A DNA stretch of 64,000 bases, from positions 22,938,350-23,002,349 of the forward strand of contig CM055608.1 of assembly GCA_029379385.1 (NCBI GenBank), read 5' to 3'. Shown here piece after piece: positions 36,301-48,070 of the stretch; position 1 is the first letter of the stretch, and every line of letters starts with the position of its first letter. The translations under genes were made by a program, and so were the position numbers. The notes below the pieces were generated by a model. The model did not search any database, had not been told where the DNA came from, and worked only from the letters and a program-made list of their open reading frames with translations. The DNA comes from Quillaja saponaria. Taxonomy: Eukaryota; Streptophyta; Magnoliopsida; Fabales; Quillajaceae.

Positions 36301-39300
36301 AATATATATATAATGATAATGGGAATGGGGGATTAAACTTATATATCACAAAAAAAACATTGTATTAAAGATTTAAAACATATAGAATTACACATGAACC
36401 ATTTCAAACTCCAAGTCAAGTTCAAACAAGAAAGTAAAAATAAAATTCAGATGCAAGCATCTTTCAAAAAACAATTCTTCCTCCTACTTATAAGTTGCTC
36501 ATTGTCTTATCCTTATCAATACTTGTAGGTCCAACATCACCTCAATCAGCATCATTAGAATTGTTACTTTCATCATCTTCTTCTAATAACTCCTCATGCT
36601 CATGTGCATGGTTCTTGGTAGTAGAACTTGAACCCATAAATGTTGTTGACGTAGCTCTTGTGTTAGATCTTCCCTCGTCAGCACCTGAAGCTACACTAAC
36701 GTCAAGCCAAGTCAAGTCATCATCACTGTAAACAAGATCATTTTGTTCTTCTTCGATCCTCCCAATCAGCCACTCATTAATGTCATCAATATCTTTTATA
36801 GGATCAATCTTTTCACGCAATTTGTATCTTCACATCAAGGCTCTATTGTGTTTGATATACACTAAATCACTCAATCTCTCTTGTGCAAGCCTATTCCTCT
36901 TTTTGCTATGAACCTACAAAAAGAATATACTACGGTATATAACTAAATGACACTCAAGTTTAAGGTTTAATTAACTATGAATTTAGGGTACTTACATTCT
37001 CAAAAACACTCCAATTTCGTTCACAGCCTGATGAGCTGCATGTCAAGCTAAGAACTTTTATAGTAAACTGCTGCAAATTTGGAGTTTCAGCCCCGAAAGA
37101 CTTCCACGACTTTGCTGGTGCCTTTGTCTTTCTATGCCTAACAGCCATAGCACTCCCAAATAAACTCTCTGTATCAGAATTTTGGTACAATGGAAGCTCT
37201 CTCATAATCATATCCTGCATTTGAATGCTAGGTACCAACCTCTCAAAGAGAGAGTTGCTGCTTTCTAATTTTTTAAACCCTAGAATCTAGATCTTTTTTT
37301 TTTTTTTAGGAAAGAAGTCTTGTAGTTTTTATAAATAGAAGAACTTAAGGTCTGTATGGCTTTTGTAAATTATGCACTATTTATATATTTACTATATATA
37401 CATCATTATGATACAAACAAACACAGCCCTGAAAAAATGAAACAATGAAAAACCCGACAGTAGGTAAGCAGAAGGTTGGTTTTGGTGCTTTTGCCACTGG
37501 AATAGTTCATGGTTTTGCTACTTTTGCCGAGGTTTGGTTTTGGTTGTTTCTTTGTGATGTTTGAATGTGTTGGAATTCATTTCAAGTTATTCTATGCTTT
37601 TGTTACTCATTTTTATGAATTTAAAACCTATATAGTTACTTGTTTATATGTTCTAGTTTAATTCTATAATAATTTAAATCTTTAATTTAGTATGTATAGT
37701 AGTATTTTATGAGTTTTCGCCTCAATTTGTTTGGATGATCGCCTCATTGGTAGGGGTGAGCATAATATCTGAATAGCCGAAAAGCTGACTCATAACTGAC
37801 CAAAGTCACCCTCAACCGATTCAAACCAATAAAATTGAGTATAAATTCGGGTGGAATTTTATGTTGTATTTGGGATCAATTGGTTTTTCAGATTGTTCTG
37901 TTTTTTATATTTAGTTAACCAACCCAACCAAAATAAAAATATTAATATATATTTTTAACTATTTTATCGTTATATACATGTGGCTACACTTTATTGGCTT
38001 AAAACTGCACCTTATTTCTACATACACCTCACCATATAACCATCCTACAACCCCAAATCAAACAAACGCTACCTAATCTTTTTCTGGATCATTCTTCTCT
38101 CCCCAAGTTTTGATGCAGAGTTTTTATTTGGCTCTTTGTCTCTTTGTCTCTCCACCTCTCAGTCTCTCACCCAAATCAAACATACACCACACCACGGAGG
38201 CTCTCTAGCTCTACCTTGATGTTTCTCTTTTCATCCTGCATTCTCCTACCTTGAAGATCAGATGGATTTTTCCGAACTCTGTAGAGGAAGAGATCAAAGA
38301 CGACTTGGTGGTTTGACATGGTGGCTTTGCGAAAGTGTTAGACCATGAAAACCCAACTTGATTGAAAGGGATTTGAAGTACTTCAAGGCAACTGCAACTA
38401 TCTCCTACTATGGAGGTTAAACTTTTAGATCTGCTCAAAAAATTTGAATGTAAGGATTTTATACGAAATGGTTGTTGAAAATTTTCTTAACTAGTTCTAA
38501 AAATTTGGTAATTTTTTTCCTCCTTTGTTTTTCCTATGTGCAAAGGCACCCAGAGTTGTAAATCACTAGTATTTATTCATCTAATTTGTGTGGTTATATG
38601 TTCAAATCTTCTCTGCTTAGTCCAATTTGACTATTTTTGTTTTTGATTGCTTAGAAATTATAAAGCAAAATTGAAACTGACTGACCTGAATTTTTTCAAC
38701 CGAAAAACATGCAGTTGGATATTTTGTAAAACCAACTTTGTCGGGTCGGGTGGTCATAGAGTCAAAACCAAGCCAACCCAATCGACTGCTCACCCCTACT
38801 TTTCGGCGCCTCTCAGGGACTTATTGCCTTAGAGGTGCATTTTACCCTTGACAACAGTGATCTAAGGTACTATAGAATTGAAGGACATTGGACTCCTAGT
38901 CTCCTAGTGTTCTAGATAAAGATGGGTGAACTTGTCTGGTGAATTATTTCTCTGAAGGTTGCACTTATGCATCGAGCTGATATCCAACAAAGTGCTAATT
39001 GATAAGTCAATATATTCGTCTTGCATCCATAAAATAATCCTAGTATGATATAAGGCAATATCAGAATAATGAAACCTATATGAAATCACAAACTTTACAC
39101 AGTATAGTTGTTTGTGTATGCTACTTATATTTTCATTTTCCCCTTCTTTTATTTAGTCCTTTGTTATCAGCTATTATGTGAATTGCTTTCTTTCCCTTTT
39201 TTTTTTTTGGGAGAGAGAGGTGATGTGATCTGAAGCCTGAAATTACCTAGCTGCAAGTTGTTACAACAATCTTAGGTAAAATACTTTTTAGCATATACAT

Positions 39301-40303
39301 GCTGCAGATTAATCTAGTCACTTTTGAGAACCTTATACGAAATGGAGTTAGGCGTTACTGCATGTTCCTTCTATATGGAGTAAGATTTTCTTTGGATTAA
39401 GGTCTAGTGGGTTCCTCGGGTCTCTGTTATGCCTCTTCATAATGTCATCTCTTTAATTGTTCTGTGTTGACATTTTCAATTAATAATTTAATATATGTGC
39501 TTTAATTCCTCTTATAATAGTACCTACAGTATATATATTATTCTTAAAGTGAAGTGCTCAGTACTGTAAGTTTGTAATAGATAATTGGATGCCAACATTA
39601 GATTAGAGCCAGCAATCATCGTGTTATGCAATGTTATATTTTATACTAAAGACTCATGGATACAAGCTTTGTTTTGATGGTACAAAGTGAGAGGTTATCT
39701 TGAATGGATTACAAATTTCCTTTCTTGTACTAAATCATCTGGTTTTATGTAGCAGTTACTGATGTTTTACTCTTTAAAGCCAAGAGCAAATAGCAGTTAC
39801 TGATTAGCTTTCTAATATTTTAACTAATGATTCCCAATGTTATTTGCATTCTGTGGACTTCTATTAGTCATCAAATGGTTCAAGTACTCGTGTAAATAGC
39901 AGTTACTGATTAGCTTTCTAATATTTTAACTGATGAGTCCCAATGTTATTTGCATTCTGTGGACTTTTATTAGTCATCGAATGGTTCAAGTACTTATGTA
40001 AACTTGTCTTTTGGTTAATATTGATGATGCCAAATGTTTTATCTATTGATTATGAAATGGCTTGATACAAATTTTGCAGGGGCTTATTTGAATACCATTA
40101 AAAGGACTGTTAAGTACCTTTGCCCTGCAGACATCATTCCCCCATATATTGATGTGGATTTAAGTGAGTTAGATGTGGGCCAAAAGCTTGTTATGGGCGA
40201 TCTCAATGTTCATCCTGCTTTAAAACTTCTTCAGTCAAAAGATGAACCGGTTTGTAAAATCACGGGAGGAAGGGTTTCTGACCAACAAAAGAAATCTAAG
40301 TGA
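33319..40303 (+). CDS. Ribosomal protein bL25 family, probably mitochondrial, complete
   Basis: Three exons join in frame: 33319-33738, 34757-34886 and 40080-40303, with GTAAGT and GTATTT donors and CAG acceptors, giving 257 aa. The first 25 or so residues (MYLYRPICTKALHIRHFSQA) look like a mitochondrial presequence. The bL25 5S-rRNA-binding beta-barrel region follows (KRLISVQTNQIRKLVNHLGR), then the TL5/CTC-like C-terminal domain (LKVDVPILFRGEDISPGLRKG, then KYLCPADIIPPYIDVDLSEL and GQKLVMGDL). This is the layout of the longer bL25 proteins, which bind 5S rRNA in the large subunit. Exon 3 would be missed without the splice because intron 2 is 5.2 kb and full of transposon DNA. Plastid targeting cannot be excluded. 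The gene appears intact. Confidence 0.88.
35267..35498. repeat. Tandem duplication, 116-bp unit, in bL25 intron 2
   Basis: Two head-to-tail units start at 35267 and 35383, each containing CATTCAACATATCCCCA and AATCATACAAGATTACCCG. They differ at only a few positions, so the duplication is recent. Confidence 0.9.
36542..37238 (-). pseudogene. hAT transposase C-terminal remnant (hATC domain)
   Basis: The minus-strand piece at 37238-36975 reads SWKSFGAETPNLQQFTIKV, then LSLTCSSSGCERNWSVFENV, the hATC dimerisation signature. A second piece at 36820-36542 (DINEWLIGRIEEEQNDLVYS, then DDLTWLDVSVASGADEG) is the acidic tail common to DUF659-type plant hAT proteins. A likely intron lies between the pieces. 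Neither the DUF659 nor the BED zinc-finger part is present. Confidence 0.85.
37753..38797. mobile_element. Nested inverted-repeat element, TIR GGGGTGAGCA
   Basis: GGGGTGAGCA at 37753 is repeated inverted as TGCTCACCCC at 38788-38797. Extended by two bases, the ends are TAGGGGTGAGCA, and the flanks CTCATTGG and CTTTTCGG agree at 5 of 8 positions, which fits a worn hAT-type duplication. Internal subterminal sequences are rich in ACCAACC and AACCAA motifs. A minus-strand open frame at 38438-38211 has no family I know. The element is nested inside the hAT element at 36142-38860. Confidence 0.5.
39791..40002. repeat. Tandem duplication, 106-bp unit, in bL25 intron 2
   Basis: Two near-identical units start at 39791 and 39897 with TAGCAGTTACTGATTAGC. 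They share CCCAATGTTATTTGCATTCT and TGGTTCAAGTACT. The second unit ends about 75 bp before the exon 3 acceptor. Confidence 0.9.
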
Positions 40304-41910
40304 TCCCCATGCTGATTTTTTAGGCTCTTTTATTTGAGAAAATTTACTGCGGCTGCGAGGCATTTTGTAGCTAAATTGTATCTTCGTGGTTCATGTCATG
40401 TTTCTTGTAGGATAAAGCTATGAAATCTTACAATTAGCTTCTTTTTTCCTTCTTCCTTTTCTTTTTCTGTCACTATTTTTGTTCCTCCTTCCTCTTTGAA
40501 CCCCCTCCCTCGAGTTGGCAAGGCCTACGCTCCTCTTTCGTTTTTGGATGAGGGGCATGATAATTGACATCTGACTTTAAAATTCAGTATGGAAATATTT
40601 TTTTTGCCCCCGCGAAAGGATGCAAGCTGATTATTATTAATCTTCTCAATAAAGAAACATATCAAATGTCATTTATTAGACTAATCTATATCTCTCTGCA
40701 TGGCTTTATATCTTTCTTGTAGCCACTTATACAGACGGAAAGTCAGAGTGCCACAGTCGATGAAGAGAAGAAAAGAATGTAGCCAACTTATACATACGAG
40801 AAAGTCAAGAGTGTTATAGTGGATGAAGAGAAGAAAAGAAAAGTAAAGGAAATTAACAAAGTGATGTTACTAGGCCAGAAAAAGAATACAAAGAAAAATT
40901 TACAAAATTTAACACGTGTTCAATATGTAGAACCAGTTTCAGATTTCTGTTCCTGTCTCCTTAGAACTGGAAATAAGCAATAATAAGAGCCTATAGAATA
41001 GATCCGGTTAAGTTAGGTCTGTACCATTAAAATTTTAAAGATACATCTGCTGTTTGAATGAGCAATGTGGGATTAGGGGTGAAATTCAAATTGAATAATA
41101 TTGAATAGGACATTATATTTAATTTAAAATTTGAATAAAATTTTGAATTCTAATATTTAAGATATTTGGATTAAAAATATATATAACTTTTTAACGAAAA
41201 TATATATTATTTTGAATACTAATTTGAATTATTTATCGAATATCAAATTGAATTATGTATCATTTGAATTTAAATTCAAATTTGAATATTAAGTTAAATT
41301 TAAATTCAAATCTAAATTATTTGATTGGAATGCCTAGAATAGTATCCTCGTTCCTCAAGTTTCTTCTTACTTTCTAAAGGGAAGTAAAAGCAAAAAAATT
41401 CATAAGTAATGGCTAGCAGCTTCCCGTATCAAAAGCAACCCTAGGTTACTTCTCAAAGGGCGTGCCTGTCATTCATATATTTTTTTTATAAATATACTTT
41501 TAAAAATATTCTTATTTAAAAATAAATTATAATTATATTTTTTTATAAATTAAATACAACAATCACACATATATATATATATATATATTTTAATTTAACT
41601 GAATGGACAAAAATACTTTTAGTGGAATTTTTTTATTAATTGAAACATTTTTTTATTTTCTTTTCACTATTTTCCAACCTTTTGTAACCAAAAATTTTAA
41701 ACCAAACTCAGCTTTACACTGCTACAACTAGTACCTCAAACTTCGAAATCAATTTCACTGTGAAAAGTGTAAATCAACAACTCTTAAACTTCTATGTCTT
41801 TAATTCAAATTTTCCTCCTCTTCTAATGTTATTCAATGTTTTAGCTTCTTCTCTCTGACCTACAGACTTTCTCTTCTACTACCCCACACCCTTCACCTGA
41901 AACGGAAATA
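40304..41910. other. bL25 3' UTR and AT-rich spacer
   Basis: The first 300-400 bases are the likely 3' UTR. A tandem duplication with a 60-bp unit lies at 40720-40843 (two units, GATGAAGAGAAGAAAAGAA in both). Region 41080-41330 is low-complexity sequence built on AAATTTGAAT words. An (AT)n run is at 41570-41590. No gene is recognised. Confidence 0.55.
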
Positions 41911-43905
41911 TGAATATCACAACCTCACATTGAACTCTCATCTACTTCTCTTGTTAGCTACATCCATGCAAGGACCTTAAAGCTATAAAATAAATTCAGT
42001 ATTCTCTTATGATCATTTCAACTGAGTTGTTACCCACATCCATTTCTTCAAAGATTATGAACTTGTATGACAGGTTCAATGACATTGAAAGTGTCAATTG
42101 GGGCACAGTACAGGAACAGCTCAATCAGTACTATAATGTGGAATTTGATCATATGGTCCCACGTTGATTTGGGACACTTTGAATCAGATATGTCATGACA
42201 GTATAAAAAAATGGCAGAACTGGGTGTTTGCCAAGATAGCTTTACTTTTCCAATAATAAACCAAGCTATATCGTCTAATCAGAGGGAACCCATATATGGA
42301 GAATGATCCACCATCTTTCAATTAAAATGGGTTGGATCAGAATTTCTATTTTTGCAATAGAATGATTGTGTTTTATGTTACTTGTGTAGTGTCTCAGTTC
42401 TGCTCGTGAATTGTTTGGTGTGATATTGTTGCAGAAAGATTTATTTTCTTGGACATAAGTGATTGCAGGATATGTTTCTGAAGGACATGAATGTTGCAGG
42501 GACATGTCATTTCTGAAACAAACTAAGGATGCATAGAAACTTAAATCCGTGACTATGATTGTCACGTTGCAGTCATGTTGTGGCATTAGAACTTTGATTG
42601 GGGGCCACAAATTCGAGTGGATTACTATCTATGGATGGGCTTGTGCAAAATTCAGTTTTGAGAATGTACACTAAATCATGAAGAAGTTGAAAGCTTTTTT
42701 GTGGAAATCCATGAAATTAATGGACGTGATGTCCCGGAATACTATTATTTCTTTTTATTCCATGAAAAGGAATATCGAAAAGTAGCAGATATTTTTAATG
42801 AAATGCATAGTGGAAAAGCGTTTTCGTGGAACATTGAGACTTCTACTCTAGTTATATCAGCATTTGTCATGTATGGCCCTGTTTCTGAGGGTGAACGCCT
42901 ACACTGTTTAGTCATAAAAGGTGGGGTCTGTGATCATGTTTTGTTGGATCCTTTACTGGATTTCTATGCAATGTGTGGGATGTTGTGAGTATCAATTCAG
43001 TTGTTTGAACAAACTCATTATAGAAGCAGCATCACTTGGGGTGTTTGATGTCAGGTCTCATTCAAAAATCAAAATTTATATTTTGTAGAAGCTATAAATT
43101 GTTCTAATAAATGCAAGTAGCAGATCTTGATCTTGATGCTGGACCATAGATTTTAAGAAATCTAGTTGATGCGTGTGCCAATCTTGGGGGATCCACGTTC
43201 ACCTTATACGCAATGGTGTTTCTAGTTCGACATTGAGTACACGGAAACCTCAGTCTAAAACATGTACATAAGATGTGGAAGCATTTCTTCAGCTGTAGTG
43301 TGTTTTGACATCATGTCTGCTAAAGATGTAGTAGCATGGACAACGATGTTGGGATTTGTCTCCCGTGGTTTTGCTTATGGAGCCCTAGAACATTTATAAA
43401 GCTTATTATCTGCTTGTAGCCACTCTGGCCTTGTAAGTGTGGGATGTAAGACACACATACTATTCCATGAAATGGGTTTCTTGTATTGAACCAGGTTTAG
43501 ATCACTACACTTGCATCGTGGACATTTTGGGTATGTGGGAAGCTTAAAGATGTTTTACCTATAACATTGAATATGATAATTCCTCCTGATCGCTGGATTT
43601 GGGTTGCTCTTCTTGCTGCCTGCAGGGTTTATGGAAATAAAAAACTTGGAGAATACATGGCACACAGACTTTTGGAGGTTGAACCTGATAATGTTGGATA
43701 TTATATTCTGTGGAGTAATGTGAAGTGTTAGAAAATGAAATGAGTGAGAAGGATCTGAAAAAGAAATCAGGATGGAACTGCATTGATGCAAAAGGGGTAA
43801 TTCAATTATTTGTTATGGAGATAGACCTGAATATGAACTGGATGAGATATATGAGCTACTTGGGTGGTTTGAGGAGAGGGATGCAGGAAATATGATGATT
43901 AATTG
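41911..43905 (+). pseudogene. PLS-type pentatricopeptide repeat (PPR) gene, decayed
   Basis: Plus-strand pieces in several frames read as a plant PPR protein in the right order: LPTSISSKIMNLYDRFNDIE near 42030, MAELGVCQDSFTFPIINQAI near 42215, and the longest open piece at 42701-42988 (YRKVADIFNEMHSGKAFSWN, then GERLHCLVIKGGVCDHVLLD). The E-type ending lies at 43590-43850 (WVALLAACRVYGNKKLGEYM, LLEVEPDNVGYYILWSNV, SEKDLKKKSGWNCIDAKG). Functional members bind organelle RNA for editing or processing. This copy has many stops and frameshifts throughout, so it is dead. Decay is spread evenly, which argues for an old inactivated gene. Confidence 0.85.
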
Positions 43906-45049
43906 ATCTTATCTGAACAGATTGGTATTAATTTGCATGGTAAGTGGTGAAATTTCAGTTATTAATTGCTTAGAGTCTGCTTGCTCAAAGGGGAAGGGGC
44001 AAAAACGCTCTCAGATAAATATCATAATTCTTCATTCATGAATATCCACTTCCATGGTTTCATGAAATTGACTGAATCATGTGATGGTGGTTGAACACTT
44101 GAAAAAGACACTGGAAGAAAACATACAAGGACAATATTATCAAGGACAATTGCTAAACCCTGAATAAGAACTTCCAATGCAAATGAGCCAATTATTCTGG
44201 TGAAGTAGAAGATAAAAAAATCACTGTAAAAACTCTTTTCATACAATTTCAGAAATATTTTCTAGCAAGTTAGTGCCCTTGGCTTTAATGATTTCCGGAA
44301 TTCGAAGAATACAAGTATGAGAGCCTCCTCTTCCTTCCCCAGCTCCAATGTAGTAAAGAAATTCAGAGGCAAATTAATATATTTTTACTTCCACATAGTA
44401 AATGTCCTATTGCTTAATTATTGCAGGCAAAATGATGCTTCAGCTATTTCTTGTTTTGCATTGTTTTATGTTACTGTCCACTGCAGTAAATTTGGACTAA
44501 TTTAAGAAATTTTATAATCTTATCTAAAATTTGCGAAAGTTTTTTACATGATATAATAATTTGCAATTCAGAGTTGGGCCCCTTAGCTAGCTGCCAATGT
44601 TTGTAACCTCTTGGGCTGGCGGAATAACACTTATAAGATAGTTGTCTAAGCTCTATCGCTCTTTTCTATGTCTATATTTACATTAAAAACCTGTACTTTA
44701 CTTTGAGCATGGCAGTGTGGTTGGGGGAGGGGCTTGCCACTTCCATTATTAACAGTGGTTAGTTCCCAAGGCAAGAGGATGCCCAAACAAAATTCTGATT
44801 TCTCCAACAATTTGCTGCGTGTTTCCCGACAAACTGCTTACTTGTTTGTTTTTTTCTTAGGCCAGGCTTACTTAATTGATGAAATTTTGAAGTTATAGAA
44901 CTAGGATGTGACATATTTGTAATTCTTTACAGCCAATATTTCTTACGACTTTTTATTTTTTATTTTTTTAGGGATTAATTTAGCAGTTAGTATTTTCAGT
45001 TTGGAATTTATTCTATTATTTTCCTTTCCAAAATATAATTTAATGCATA
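43906..45049. other. No gene recognised
   Basis: Ordinary AT-rich spacer between the PPR pseudogene and the LINE. Short open frames (44022-44246, 44317-44505) carry no recognisable motif. Confidence 0.45.
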
Positions 45050-48000
45050 GTTACAACAACAATTTCCAACACCACCTCCCAAATTCAATAACATGGATAC
45101 ACATTTTTTCAAGAATATTTCTCACACAATGATAAATTTAACTTAACTAAATCTTAAATCACAAACTAGTTGAGGTCAATAATATGAATTATTTTTTCCA
45201 TTTGTACTTTTAGTGACGTCCAAAACAATCATATCATTCTCAAAAACTTCTCTTCATGTAATTCTTGGTCTTCCTATATCCTATCTAACCTCCTTCACTT
45301 ACACTAAGTCATATCTCCTAACTACGGCATCTATAGGCCTACAATGAATATGTCTAAATCACTGTAAACGGTTCTCTCTCATTTTTTCCTTAACAGGTGC
45401 ACCCTTCCTATGTAGCTCCTCATTTCGTATTCTATCTTTTCTTGTATGTCATGTCATTTATCTTAGCATTCGCATCTCAATCATTCCTATCTTATGCGAG
45501 GGTTATTACTTAATTGTCCAATATTTGGAACCATCACATGATATATCTTTTTTGTGCTTTTCACTATGTCGAGATAACTAAATTATCCTTCCTCCCAATG
45601 GGCATAGGACTTATATAATGTACAAAACTTTCCTTATCATATACAACTTCTTGCTTGTCATGCTACATCTTTTATGAAACCAAGACCTTTTATCATGACA
45701 TTCGCATATTGCGTACCCTGCTTCCACTATTGTAAAAATAGCATTTCCTTTCACACGATTACATGCTACTATTTGAGAAGTAAACAAGGTTCTCATAGTC
45801 GTCCTATAGAAATTTTCTTTTAATCTATTCGAGATTTTAGGATTATATAAAACTCCTGAGACACTTTGATACTTCAACCCACCTTAATTTTGTGGCATGC
45901 ATCAAGCTCCATTGCTTAATCTTTTTGTAAGAAAGAACCTAGGTATTTAAACACTTACTTCGTTAGGATTTCATGACCATCCAAAATCACTTCAGTTAAA
46001 TCTTCTCTAGAGTGGCTAAAGTTATGCTCCATATACTCGATTTCGTTCGACTTAATCTAAAACTTTTAGATTCTAACATGTTTCTCGTAATTCTAACTTA
46101 TAATTTAGGCTCTTTCTAGTCTCATACACTAGAACAGTATCTCGGCTAAAAGCATACACCATGGATTGATATATAAGCTTGTCCATGACTAAAGCAAATA
46201 AATAAGGGTTTAAGGATAACCTTTGATGAAGTCCTATTATGATTGGCAACTCTCCAGTCATATCATTTATGATCCGAATACTAGTCATTACTCCTTCATA
46301 CATATCCTTAATCACTTCCACATACTGAGTCTATACTTTCTTAGATCTTCTCAACCTACCACAAGACTCTTCTCAATACCCTATCATACATTTTTTCTAG
46401 ATTAATAAATACCATATGAAAATCATTTTTCTTCTCTCTATATTTCTCCATTAATCGTCTAAGTAAGAAAATAGCCTCCATTGTAAATTTTTCCTACATA
46501 AACCAAAATTGATTCTCTGAAATTATGTTATCCTTTCTAAGCCTATGTTGAATCTTTCTCTCCTATAGTTTCATTGTATGACTCATATATCCCTCAATAA
46601 CTATTACAACTTTATGTGTCCTCTTTATTCTTATAAATAAGAATCAATGTACTCTGTCTCTGCTTATTAGATATTTTCTTAGTCACTAGAATCTTATAAA
46701 ATAATTTGTGAACCAAGTTACTCTAACATCTACTAGCTACATCGCCAAACCTATATCGGGATGCCACTTGGTCACATTGTCTTTCCACCTTACATCTTTT
46801 GCATAGCTTCCTTAATCTCATGTGCTATAATCCATCTTACACAGTTCGTATCGTCGAAAGATTCATCTAATTATCCTATAATATTATTTGAATCTCTTTT
46901 TAAGAACTTATTGAAATAGGTTCAACATTTCTCTTTGATCTCATCTTCTTTAACCAAACTCTTTGTCCCTCATCCTTAATGCACTTAATGCGAGTCAAAT
47001 ATCTAATTCTTGTCTCCCTTTGTTTAACAAGTCTATAGATGTCCTTCTCCCCATCTTTCCCCCCCAACTTATGGTAAAGTCATTACAAGAATTGTCTTTA
47101 ACTTCTCTAATCGCTTTCTTAATCTTTTTTCTAGCTTATCTAAAATGCTCATAAGTATTCCTATTTTTATACTTTTACAATCTTTTATAACACTCTTTTA
47201 GTCTTAATAGCTTTTTTTATTGCCCATTCCATCACCATTTCTCCTTAGTTGGTGAAACATTTCTCCAACTTTCTGATAACACCTCTTTAATTAGCCATAT
47301 TCCTTATATACCTTGTCATCCTATCCCAAATATTATTAGACTGCTCTCCTTTTACAATCCACGAGTCACCTTGTAGCATTTTTTTCCCTTCAAAAGATAT
47401 ATCTTTTTTCCAATTCAAATTCCACCATCTAATTCTTTTACACCTACACTTTCTTTTTCATTACCTAACACAAACATGTAAAACCGGCAATTTTATGTTG
47501 TGTCACTAAACACTCTCTTGGTTTAACTTTCTATTTTTTGCAAGAGAGTCTATCAACATTTCTAATGAGAACAAATTCTATTTGGCTTTTATTTGGTTTA
47601 CTACAAAATATTACTAAATGTGACTCTCTTTTCTTAAAGAATGTATTGGCTAAAATCAAATCATAAGCCATAGCAAAATCCAAGATGAACGTTCCACCCT
47701 CATTCTTATCTCTATAACCATAACACCCATGTACTCTTTCGAAATCCCCCATTAATCTTTCTTACATGTCCATTCAAGTCACATTCAATAAAAAATATCT
47801 CTCCTAATTTTTACTTCTTGAAAAAGTTTCATCCAAATCTTCTCTAACCGTCTTATTTACTGCTTTGTCTAGTCCTATTTGAAGGGTGTAGGCATTAATA
47901 ACATTGAAAGCACCAACATTATTCTATCATTTTTTTTGTCTTGATTTCAATAACTTGTCCTTGAGTTTTCCACCAACAATAATCAATGCTCTGTTCTTAT

Positions 48001-48070
48001 TTTTGTCTCTTTCTCTATATCTTGACCATTCTTCTAATCATTATATTTAATAACTGCTTCAGTCTACTTG
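45050..48070 (-). mobile_element. RTE-type LINE retrotransposon, decayed
   Basis: A minus-strand endonuclease piece at 47752-47531 reads VHGCYGYRDKNEGGTFILDF, then AMAYDLILANTFFKKRESHL, the EEP-type nuclease seen in plant RTE-like LINEs. A reverse transcriptase piece at 46321-46073 reads VIKDMYEGVMTSIRIINDMT, then IIIGLHQRLSLNPYLFALVM. A C-terminal piece at 45877-45740 reads SVSGVLYNPKISNRLKENFY. The 3' end carries GACCTCAACTAGTTTG and a TTGTTGTTG tail near 45050-45180, typical of this group. Numerous stops make it inactive. Confidence 0.85.

Larger units (their letters stand above)
36142..38860 (-). mobile_element. hAT element in bL25 intron 2
   Basis: The left end reads AGTGTTGTCACGGG and the right end, inverted, CACTGTTGTCAAGGG. 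A perfect 8-bp target duplication, TCTAAGGT, flanks it (36134-36141 and 38861-38868). GGCGC-rich repeats lie just inside both ends, as is common in hAT subterminal regions. The transposase C-terminus is on the minus strand at 37238-36542. The N-terminal part is missing and another inverted-repeat element lies inside, so the copy is defective. Confidence 0.85.

Noticed and set aside
36495..36731. Plus-strand Ser/Leu-rich open frame
   Set aside because: Antisense shadow of the acidic hAT transposase tail.
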